Positions 1-5,109 of a stretch of DNA of 5,109 nt are shown here, one piece after another. Each line of letters starts with the position of its first letter. Within the stretch, counting starts at the first letter, position 1. The DNA is from an uncultured Christensenella sp. (lineage in GTDB: Bacteria > Bacillota > Clostridia > Christensenellales > UBA3700). The stretch covers positions 1 through 5,109 of the forward strand of contig CAJTPC010000009.1 in NCBI GenBank assembly GCA_910578245.1. The letters are read 5' to 3'. The translations under genes were made by a program, and so were the position numbers. The notes under the pieces are model-generated. The model searched no databases. It was not told the origin of the DNA and saw only the letters and a program-made list of their open reading frames with translations.

Positions 1-77
1 CCTTACGAATCACTAGGAATTTTACTATTTCAAAATCGTTCTTCCCTGCCAAAATAACTCGTAAGGGTCATTTTTTT
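1..77. repeat. Repeat copy 1 of a 167-bp-spaced intergenic element
   Basis: This is the first visible copy of the sequence found again at 168-243, offset 167 bp. Its hairpin arms (51-58 and 67-74) carry an A at position 56 that breaks one pair on the plus strand but gives a G-U wobble in minus-strand RNA. The window begins exactly where the shared sequence begins, so further units may lie to the left. No gene is seen here. Confidence 0.85.
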
Positions 78-167
78 ATGGGGAGACATATTCGACCAGC
101 AAAGTTCCGCTCTGCGAAACAGTTGCGTGTGACGCTCACTGCGTTACGCTATGCCGTCGCGTCCGCT
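78..167. other. GC-rich core between the two repeat copies
   Basis: These 90 bases are about 57% G+C by hand count, far above the AT-rich genes beside them. They contain a small gtga/tcac hairpin (about 129-139). Read on the plus strand from ATG at 78 they are open and continue into copy 2, stopping at TGA 222-224 (48 codons), with AAGGG 10 nt upstream. No protein family is recognised and the frame may be incidental. The composition suggests the core is part of a mobile or multiplied element and not native spacer. Confidence 0.5.
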
Positions 168-243
168 CCTTACGAATCACTAGGAATTTTACTATTTCAA
201 AATCGTTCTTCCCTGCCAAAATGACTCGCAAAGGTCATTTTTT
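168..243. repeat. Repeat copy 2 of a 167-bp-spaced intergenic element
   Basis: This stretch repeats positions 1-77. The first 55 bases are identical; after that there are three substitutions (positions 223, 229 and 232 against 56, 62 and 65) and one T fewer in the final T-run. It runs from ccttacgaatcac through the hairpin at 218-241 and stops just before the end of purB. Neither strand shows a convincing gene. Function is unknown; it looks like an interspersed or tandem intergenic repeat. Confidence 0.85.
218..243. terminator. Small hairpin after purB, possible bidirectional terminator (within repeat copy 2)
   Basis: aaaatgac (218-225) and gtcatttt (234-241) form a perfect 8-bp stem around an 8-nt loop, starting 9 nt beyond the purB stop. 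On the plus strand it is followed by further T residues (six in all), the better terminator form. For purB transcripts, on the minus strand, the 3' arm ends in four U residues and then GGCAGGG, so termination would be weak. The hairpin is also present in diverged form in copy 1, so it belongs to the repeat rather than specifically to purB. Confidence 0.35.
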
Positions 244-249
244 ATATAA

Positions 250-1680
250 TTACACATTGACCTGTCCGCTTAATCCTAAAACCTTTTTGTTCTCCTCTAG
301 AATAGGATTGATTACTTCGTTAATATACTCTATTGTCTGCTCTTTTGCGCGTCCTATAAAGTTTTTGGGGTCAAGGATGCTGTCTATTTTGTCATTGATT
401 GCGGAAAATGCGCTATCTTTTTTTATTCTCTCTATCAAATCGTTATCCTTGCCAAATTGTTTGACCATTTTTGACGCTTCCATAGAATGAACTCTGATTC
501 TTTCGTGCAATTCTTGTCTATCACCGCCGGCTTTTACACATTCCATTAGTATTACTTCGGTGGACATAAACGGCAATTCAGCCATAATATGCTTATTAAT
601 TGTATTTTCATAAACGACCATGCCGTCTGCTACGTTCATATATATCTCTAGAATTGCGTCAATAGATAGAAATGCTTGCGCCATTACTAATCTTCTATTG
701 GCAGAATCGTCAAGCGTACGCTCAAACCATTGCGTAGCGGCAGTATTTGCCGCATTTGCAGGTAAAGTCATAACATATCTTGCAAGAGAGCAAATTCTTT
801 CGCTTCTCATAGGATTACGCTTGTATGCCATAGCTGAAGATCCAATTTGATTTTTTTCAAAAGGCTCTTCCATTTCCTTCATGTTTTGCAAAATTCTAAG
901 ATCGTTTGCAAATTTATAAGCGCTTTGTGCTATTTGCGAAAGTACGGACAAAATATTGTAGTCATACTTTCTGCTATAGGTTTGTCCGCTTACTGCAAAA
1001 GTCTTGCTAAATCCCATTTTTTCAACTACTAATTGATTTAACTTCTTAACTTTTTCGTGATCTCCGTCAAAAAGTTGAAGGAAACTGGCTTGCGTACCGG
1101 TCGTCCCCTTTACTCCCCTTAATCTGGTGTTGTCAATAACAAACTGAAGATTATCGTAATCCATTTGCAATTCCTGCAACCAAAGCGAAGCTCTTTTGCC
1201 GACGGTAACAAGTTGAGCCGGCTGAAGATGCGTAAATCCCAAAGCAGGCATATCGGCATATTTTAGAGCGAATTTTGCCAATTTATCCATAACGTTGACT
1301 AACTTATTCTTTACAAGAATAAGCGCGTCATGATAAATAATTGCGTCCGAATTATCCGTAACGTAACAACTTGTAGCTCCAAGGTGAATAATCGGCATTG
1401 CTTTGGGACATTGTTGACCGTAAGCGTAAACATAAGCCATAACGTCATGTCTTACTATTTTTTCTCTTTCCTTGGCAACGTCAAAGTTAATATCTTCTAA
1501 ATGCGAGCGCATTTGCTCTAACTGTTCATCGGTAATATTCAATCCAAGTTGTTTTTCGCTCTCTGCAAGAGCCAACCACAATTTTCTCCACAAAATCATA
1601 CGTGTTTTTTCAGAAAACTGTTCAAGCATTGGTTTTGTTGCGTATCTTGTGGTCAATGGATCTACGTAATTTATTGACAT
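250..1680 (-). CDS. purB: Adenylosuccinate lyase
   Basis: PurB is a cytoplasmic homotetrameric enzyme of the fumarase/aspartase superfamily. It releases fumarate twice in purine synthesis: from SAICAR to give AICAR, and from adenylosuccinate to give AMP. The 476 residues fit the long, human-ADSL-like branch instead of the shorter B. subtilis type (about 430). Visible motifs are PLTTRYA at 8-14, VRHDVMAYVYAYG with His78, HLGATS at 99-104, GFTHLQPAQ with the Thr150-His151 general-acid region, and the signature loop GSSAMAYKRNP (280-290) with catalytic Ser281/Ser282. The stretches QWFERTLDDSANRR (317-330) and AELPFMSTE (367-375) are near-identical in spirit to human ADSL. The loop has Ala285 where human and Bacillus enzymes have Pro; I recall the same variant in Clostridium PurB, so it is probably a lineage trait. 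The start is set by AGGAG 6 nt upstream. The gene stands alone with its own promoter, not in a pur operon, and ends next to the repeat region. Confidence 0.97.
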   Translation of the reverse strand: MSINYVDPLTTRYATKPMLEQFSEKTRMILWRKLWLALAESEKQLGLNITDEQLEQMRSHLEDINFDVAKEREKIVRHDVMAYVYAYGQQCPKAMPIIHLGATSCYVTDNSDAIIYHDALILVKNKLVNVMDKLAKFALKYADMPALGFTHLQPAQLVTVGKRASLWLQELQMDYDNLQFVIDNTRLRGVKGTTGTQASFLQLFDGDHEKVKKLNQLVVEKMGFSKTFAVSGQTYSRKYDYNILSVLSQIAQSAYKFANDLRILQNMKEMEEPFEKNQIGSSAMAYKRNPMRSERICSLARYVMTLPANAANTAATQWFERTLDDSANRRLVMAQAFLSIDAILEIYMNVADGMVVYENTINKHIMAELPFMSTEVILMECVKAGGDRQELHERIRVHSMEASKMVKQFGKDNDLIERIKKDSAFSAINDKIDSILDPKNFIGRAKEQTIEYINEVINPILEENKKVLGLSGQVNV

Positions 1681-1686
1681 ATCTTT

Positions 1687-1691
1687 CTCCT
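1687..1691 (-). promoter_or_regulatory. Ribosome binding site of purB
   Basis: AGGAG on the minus strand, 6 nt before the ATG at 1678-1680. It is a strong Shine-Dalgarno sequence and fixes the purB start. Confidence 0.85.
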
Positions 1692-1715
1692 AAATTGTTG
1701 TTATATATTAACTAT

Positions 1716-1744
1716 ATTATATAATATAATTTATAATTTCGCAA
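1716..1744 (-). promoter_or_regulatory. Sigma-A promoter of purB
   Basis: The minus strand reads TTGCGA (1739-1744), exactly 17 nt, then a perfect TATAAT (1716-1721). Transcription would start near 1709, leaving a leader of about 29 nt that includes the Shine-Dalgarno sequence. This short leader leaves no room for a purine riboswitch. The -10 lies inside a 16-bp AT-only palindrome (1713-1728). No recognisable PurR box was seen, so how purine levels control this promoter, if at all, is not evident. Confidence 0.8.
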
Positions 1745-1825
1745 GAATTTGAATGATATAAAAGAAGGTTTCTAAAAGTAATTGCTACGAGAAATTTTGA
1801 TAAAGATTAACTTTAGATTATATGT

Positions 1826-1880
1826 AAAAGAATAATCGAATATTAGCCAATAATTTGGTTAAATTCATCGATTATTCTAA
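1826..1880 (-). terminator. Composite hairpin downstream of spoIVB, probable terminator
   Basis: A perfect 11-bp inverted repeat (agaataatcga at 1829-1839, tcgattattct at 1868-1878) encloses a second stem of eight pairs with one wobble (1843-1850 with 1855-1862, loop taat). On the minus strand the structure is followed by a short T-rich tail, TTCTTTTA. It lies 55 nt after the spoIVB stop and about 85 nt before the purB -35, where a terminator is expected. The outer stem is AT-rich and the T-tract is interrupted, so termination may be partial; a protein-binding site is the alternative. Confidence 0.5.
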
Positions 1881-1932
1881 TATTTGCACTAAATAAGAAT
1901 ACTTATCAGCTTAATTTGGAATTATTTATTAC

Positions 1933-3084
1933 TTATGGCTTCATCCAATCGATATAAATACCGTAACCCTTTGTAGGATCGGAAGTAAAGACATGCGTAA
2001 CAGCTCCAATTAATTTACCGTTTTGAATAATAGGACTGCCGCTCATACCCTGCACTATACCGCCAGTCGTATCCAACAATCTTTGGTCAGTAATTCTCAA
2101 TACCATGCTTTTTTCAGACGGAGACGCTTGATTACTTGCCTTGATTATCTGTATTTCATATTTCTGCGGCGCCATTCCGTCAATTGTCGTATAGATATAC
2201 GCTGTACCGGGTTGCGCGTCAGACTTCGAACCGAGTAATACTGTTTCTCCATTGTACTCTTCTTCAAGTTGACCGTATAAACCGAAGTCATTGTTTGCGG
2301 TGATATTGCCAAGAGCTTTGTCAAGAGTAATAAATGAGCCGTTTAATTCTCCTGCTCTACCTTTTTGTCCTTTAACATATCCGTTAATATTTGCATAATA
2401 GATATTTCCGCCGTTAGCGACAATATTGTTTCCGTTCATGTCTTTAATAGTATGACCGAGAGCGTAAAAGTTTTTTCCGTCCGAATAAGTCATAGTACCT
2501 ATACCCTCGATTTGATCTTGAAGCAACAATCCCAACTTATTTTTACCGCTTAACGCATCCAAAGCAGGTTGAATAGTAAATTCTTTAATCTTGTCATTAC
2601 GCTTAATTTTTAGCGTTACTAGATTTTTGTTTTCAATCATTGACGAAATTTCATTTACGTTATCAACGTTGTGATTGTCTATTTCCAATAATACGTCACC
2701 GCTTTTTATATCAAATTCTTCAACAGGACAGACGGCTCCGTCTTTAGTAACTACACTAACTTTTGACGTAATATATAGTCCGTTGGTTTTGATAGCGATT
2801 CCGAGAGGATAACCTCCTAGTTTAACGTACTTTTCTGCTTTGCTTTCCTGCGCTTTTCCTATAGGAATAATACCAAATAACTTAAATTTGTAAGAATTAT
2901 TGTCATTTGATACGCTAATAGCGCTATTGAGTTGGATATTTTCCAATGCTAAACACTCGTTTGAAACTGTTGTGCCGTTGACTTTATCAATTTGTTCTAT
3001 TGATAATGCCAAAATTGACGCAAACAATAATATTAATATTATAGAAATGGTAAAAAATATGCTCTTTTTTGATTTTATATTCAT
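1933..3084 (-). CDS. spoIVB: SpoIVB peptidase (S55 family, sporulation sigma-K checkpoint)
   Basis: SpoIVB is a serine peptidase made in the forespore and exported across the inner forespore membrane. In B. subtilis it cleaves SpoIVFA, releasing the protease SpoIVFB to process pro-sigma-K in the mother cell. The 383 residues are slightly shorter than the 426 of B. subtilis. Residues 8-28 form one hydrophobic N-terminal segment after a KSKK basic start (membrane anchor). Residues 67-76, KFKLFGIIPI, match a conserved pre-PDZ motif. A PDZ domain covers about 92-175 (YPLGIAI, then DIKSGDVLLEIDN). The peptidase domain carries ALGHTI with His211 and QGMSGSPI with Ser348, plus Asp333 fifteen residues before the serine, the same spacing as the B. 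subtilis catalytic residues; the ending GAVTHVFTSDPTKGYGIYIDWM is also typical. All catalytic residues are present. The ATG at 3082-3084 has GAGAGG 7 nt upstream. Its position after recN is the standard order in endospore formers, but spo0A does not follow. Confidence 0.96.
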   Translation of the reverse strand: MNIKSKKSIFFTISIILILLFASILALSIEQIDKVNGTTVSNECLALENIQLNSAISVSNDNNSYKFKLFGIIPIGKAQESKAEKYVKLGGYPLGIAIKTNGLYITSKVSVVTKDGAVCPVEEFDIKSGDVLLEIDNHNVDNVNEISSMIENKNLVTLKIKRNDKIKEFTIQPALDALSGKNKLGLLLQDQIEGIGTMTYSDGKNFYALGHTIKDMNGNNIVANGGNIYYANINGYVKGQKGRAGELNGSFITLDKALGNITANNDFGLYGQLEEEYNGETVLLGSKSDAQPGTAYIYTTIDGMAPQKYEIQIIKASNQASPSEKSMVLRITDQRLLDTTGGIVQGMSGSPIIQNGKLIGAVTHVFTSDPTKGYGIYIDWMKP

Positions 3085-3087
3085 CTT

Positions 3088-3119
3088 TTGACCTCTCGGA
3101 TATTAGTTTGAGAAGTCAA
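3088..3119 (-). promoter_or_regulatory. Hairpin covering the spoIVB ribosome binding site
   Basis: In minus-strand RNA, UUGACUUCUC (from 3119 to 3110) can pair with GAGAGGUCAA (from 3097 to 3088) across a 12-nt loop. This gives ten consecutive pairs including one U-G wobble. The 3' arm contains the spoIVB Shine-Dalgarno GAGAGG (3092-3097), which sits 7 nt before the ATG. RNA reading through from recN would therefore have its ribosome binding site paired. The 5' arm overlaps the proposed -10 element, so RNA starting at that promoter would lack it and leave the site open. The pairing is seen in the sequence; the regulatory role is inferred. Confidence 0.5.
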
Positions 3120-3133
3120 TAAAAATTTATTCT
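3104..3133 (-). promoter_or_regulatory. Candidate forespore (sigma-G-like) promoter of spoIVB
   Basis: In the short recN-spoIVB gap the minus strand carries AGAATA (3128-3133), a 17-nt spacer, then CAAACTA (3104-3110). Sigma-G promoters of Bacillus resemble TGMATA, 17-18 nt, CATAMTA, so the match is 5 of 6 and 6 of 7. B. subtilis spoIVB is known to be transcribed in the forespore by sigma-F and sigma-G, so the site fits the gene. Initiation about 7 nt after the -10 would give a leader of only about 13 nt, beginning at the Shine-Dalgarno sequence. The region is AT-rich, so chance similarity remains possible. Confidence 0.45.
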
Positions 3134-3137
3134 AATT

Positions 3138-4835
3138 TTAGCGATTTTTTTTATATTCTTGCGCAAAATCCAGCATTTCTTTTGCATGCGGTATGGCATA
3201 AGTAGACTGATCCTGACCTCCGATTAGTCTTGCCAGTTCTTTTAGACGGCTTTCTTCGTTTAGTAGAATAAGTTTTGTTACAGTCTGTCCGTCGGTAGTT
3301 GTTTTATTAATCAAATAATGAGTGTCGGACATTGATGCAAGTTGCGGTAAGTGAGTAATTGCAAGCACTTGCTTGTCTTTAGAAATATCAAACATCTTTT
3401 GCGCGACTATTTGAGCTATTTTTCCGCTTATTCCCGTATCAATCTCATCAAATACCATTGTGGAAATTCCATCGAGGTTTGCAATTATTTTCTTCATTGC
3501 AAGCATAAAACGGGATAATTCACCGCCTGAAATTACTTTAGAAAGTTCTTTTACAGGTTGTCCTGCATTAGCGCTAAACATAAATACTGCCTCATCGCTA
3601 CCGTTAGCAGACGGCAAAAACTCTTCAAAAGTAGGCAATGGCGAAAAACTTGTTTGGAATTTGCAAGAATTCATTCCAAGTTGCTTTAATTCGTCTTGTA
3701 TTTTATCTGCAAGCAGACTTCCTACTTTTTTGCGTTCCTCAGAAAGCATTTGCGTATTTTTGTAAAGTTCTTTAATCAGTTCTTTCTTTTGCGCTTCGTA
3801 CTCTTTTACTTTTTCTTCTCCATCAGACAAAAAGTCGTATTCTTCTTGCATTTCGGCAAGTTGTTCTTTAATATCTTCTATAGAACTACCGTACTTCCTC
3901 TTTAAGCCTCGAATCAAAGTTAATCTTTGCTCGCATCTTTCATACTCTTGAATGCTAAATTCATTGGAATTCGCCATACTTTCTAAAGTATAGGAAATAT
4001 CTTTTAACTCAATTTTGCAACTATCCAGACGCTCAAGTATGTCGTCTACAGAATTATCATATTCTCGTATTTTTGAAAGATTTGAAATCAAAACGCTCAA
4101 AATACTTAAAATGTTTTCATTATCTTCACCGTTAAGAGCGTTGTAGCTCTCATTCAAGGTAGAAATAATTAGTTGAGAGTTGTTAAGTTTGTGACGCAAC
4201 GCAACGAGTTCATCTTCTTCTCCGTCCTGCAAATCAGCTTCGGTTATCTCATTTATTTGATATTCAAGTAAATCAATATTTTTATTTACATCGCTGAGTG
4301 AGCCGTATTTATCCAGTTTTTTGCAAATATCTTTATATTCAATATACAAATTCTTTTGAATATCTTTATATTTATTAATGCTTTCTTCGCCGTATTTGTC
4401 AATAATACTTAAATGATATTGACTGTTGAGCGCAGTTACGTTCTCATGTTGCGAATATATATCGGCTAAAGTATTAGCAACTTCTTTTAGCATGCTAAGA
4501 GTTACCCTTTGACCGTTTATAGAACAAGTATTTTTACCGTCAACCGTCATTGTCCTCTTTAATATAAGTTCGTCGTCGAGTTCTATATCGTAGTCTTTAA
4601 GTAAATTAACGGTGTTTTCCAAAATATTTTCAAATACAGCCGTGACGCTTGCGCTACTTTCGCCGTATCTAATCAATGATTTATCTGCTCTTTTCCCTAA
4701 TACAAAACTTAAACTATCTATAATGATTGATTTTCCTGCTCCGGTTTCGCCGGACAATATATTAAGCCCTTGAGTAAAATTTACATCAAGCGAGGTAATT
4801 AAAGCGATATTTTTTACGTTAAGATTCGTCAACAT
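3138..4835 (-). CDS. recN: DNA repair protein RecN (SMC-like ATPase)
   Basis: RecN is a cytoplasmic SMC-family ATPase that gathers at double-strand breaks, binds and tethers DNA ends, and supports RecA-dependent recombination. The 565 residues match the usual length (about 550-580). Walker A is GETGAGKS at residues 29-36, followed by IIIDSLSFVLGKRAD; a Q-loop-like YSQHENV lies near 127-133. The middle, about 150-380, is rich in Glu, Lys and Leu, as expected for the short coiled-coil arms, with a central region typical of RecN instead of a full SMC hinge. The ABC signature is SGGELSR (436-442), Walker B is TMVFDEIDTGISG (459-471) with catalytic Glu464, and the H-loop is ITHLPQLA with His495. 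All ATPase residues are present, so the gene looks functional. The ATG at 4833-4835 is supported by the family-typical start MLTNLNVKNIALI and by AAGGA (4847-4851, 11-nt spacer) inside the end of argR. The start is 1 nt after the argR stop, which suggests co-transcription and coupled translation. No clear LexA box is visible just upstream. Confidence 0.97.
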   Translation of the reverse strand: MLTNLNVKNIALITSLDVNFTQGLNILSGETGAGKSIIIDSLSFVLGKRADKSLIRYGESSASVTAVFENILENTVNLLKDYDIELDDELILKRTMTVDGKNTCSINGQRVTLSMLKEVANTLADIYSQHENVTALNSQYHLSIIDKYGEESINKYKDIQKNLYIEYKDICKKLDKYGSLSDVNKNIDLLEYQINEITEADLQDGEEDELVALRHKLNNSQLIISTLNESYNALNGEDNENILSILSVLISNLSKIREYDNSVDDILERLDSCKIELKDISYTLESMANSNEFSIQEYERCEQRLTLIRGLKRKYGSSIEDIKEQLAEMQEEYDFLSDGEEKVKEYEAQKKELIKELYKNTQMLSEERKKVGSLLADKIQDELKQLGMNSCKFQTSFSPLPTFEEFLPSANGSDEAVFMFSANAGQPVKELSKVISGGELSRFMLAMKKIIANLDGISTMVFDEIDTGISGKIAQIVAQKMFDISKDKQVLAITHLPQLASMSDTHYLINKTTTDGQTVTKLILLNEESRLKELARLIGGQDQSTYAIPHAKEMLDFAQEYKKNR

Positions 4836-4836
4836 A

Positions 4837-5109
4837 TCAATAGCTGTCCTTAATTATATTTATTACGTCAATTGCGTCCTTTTCTGTTCTTGCAACGCAA
4901 AATATTGTGTCATCGCCGGCGATTGAACCCAAAAGCTGCGGCAAATTCATTCTATCTACATAAGCGCCCGCCGAATTAGCCGCGCCGGACACCGTCTTAA
5001 TTACAATTAAGTTACCGGCATTTTGCATACTAAGAACGCTTTCTTTGAAGATATTATCATATTTTGCATGCAGTCCATGCTCCTTGTAACTAACTTGCGT
5101 ATAGCGATA
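4837..5109 (-). CDS. argR: Arginine repressor ArgR/AhrC, C-terminal part (5' end outside window)
   Basis: ArgR/AhrC is a hexameric transcription factor that uses L-arginine as corepressor to control arginine biosynthesis and catabolism genes. Only the last 90 residues are visible; the frame stays open to the window edge, so the N-terminal winged-helix DNA-binding domain (about 60 residues in the family) is missing because of the window boundary, not a mutation. The visible part is the oligomerisation and arginine-binding domain. Fragment residues 61-70 read GSIAGDDTIF, close to GTICGDDTIL of Bacillus AhrC; the Asp pair at fragment residues 66-67 (codons 4909-4914) corresponds to the arginine-binding aspartates. 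The segment around IVIKTVSGAANSAGAYVD also fits the family. An in-frame ATG at 5026-5028 is internal: the residues before it (SYKEHGLHAKYDNIF and onward) align with the family, so it is not the start. The gene ends in TGA 1 nt before recN, as expected for the conserved argR-recN pair. Confidence 0.93.
   Translation of the reverse strand, partial: YRYTQVSYKEHGLHAKYDNIFKESVLSMQNAGNLIVIKTVSGAANSAGAYVDRMNLPQLLGSIAGDDTIFCVARTEKDAIDVINIIKDSY
4847..4851 (-). promoter_or_regulatory. Ribosome binding site of recN inside argR
   Basis: On the minus strand AAGGA lies within the last codons of argR, 11 nt before the recN ATG. The spacer is slightly long. With only 1 nt between the argR stop and the recN start, ribosomes finishing argR may reinitiate on recN. 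Confidence 0.6.

Noticed and set aside
197..238. A 13-codon minus-strand frame (MTFASHFGREERF) present in both repeat copies (also 30-71)
   Set aside because: It is very short and has no convincing ribosome binding site; conservation is explained by the repeat itself.
1..243. CRISPR array from the repeated segments
   Set aside because: There are only two copies, each about 76 bp, with a 90-bp spacer; this does not match CRISPR repeat and spacer sizes, and no cas gene is present.
221..490. Plus-strand 89-codon frame
   Set aside because: It begins in the repeat and runs antisense over the end of purB; the purB frame is strongly conserved, so this is a shadow. The other plus-strand frames inside purB, spoIVB and recN were dropped for the same reason.
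1695..1728. A plus-strand promoter diverging from the purB -10 palindrome
   Set aside because: TATAAT is present on both strands because the site is palindromic, but the plus-strand -35 (TTGTTG at 19 nt) is poor and no plus-strand gene follows.
4836..4900. LexA/SOS box controlling recN
   Set aside because: I looked for a GAAC...GTTC-type site in front of recN and saw none; control would have to come from upstream of argR, outside the window.
4837..5028. A separate 63-residue gene starting at ATG 5026-5028
   Set aside because: The frame continues upstream to the window edge with ArgR-like sequence, so this ATG is internal to argR.

Overview
The window is AT-rich DNA using the standard genetic code and good Shine-Dalgarno sites. 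It comes from a spore-forming member of the Bacillota, most likely an uncultured or less-studied clostridial lineage. Two things suggest this: the gene order argR-recN-spoIVB, which is a hallmark of endospore formers, and a long clostridial-type adenylosuccinate lyase. All four real genes lie on the minus strand, so the window reads biologically from right to left.

Layout from high to low coordinate. (1) 4837-5109: the C-terminal 90 residues of the arginine repressor ArgR/AhrC; the DNA-binding half lies beyond the window edge. (2) 3138-4835: complete recN, an SMC-like DNA-repair ATPase, starting 1 nt after the argR stop and probably translationally coupled to it. (3) 1933-3084: complete spoIVB, the PDZ-containing serine peptidase that signals from the forespore to activate pro-sigma-K. 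The 53-nt recN-spoIVB gap holds a sigma-G-like promoter. It also holds an inverted repeat that in read-through mRNA would bury the spoIVB ribosome binding site. (4) 1681-1932: a 252-nt spacer with a composite hairpin after spoIVB and a strong sigma-A promoter for purB. (5) 250-1680: complete purB, an enzyme of de novo purine synthesis. (6) 1-249: a non-genic stretch made of a repeated element, with two roughly 76-bp copies 167 bp apart around a 90-bp core of much higher GC.

argR, recN and spoIVB form the familiar cluster, but the usual next gene, spo0A, is absent and purB follows as an independent unit. The most notable points are the possible promoter/RBS switch in front of spoIVB, which could keep vegetative read-through transcripts silent, and the repeat element at the left edge. 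No defence system, CRISPR array, tRNA or rRNA was seen.
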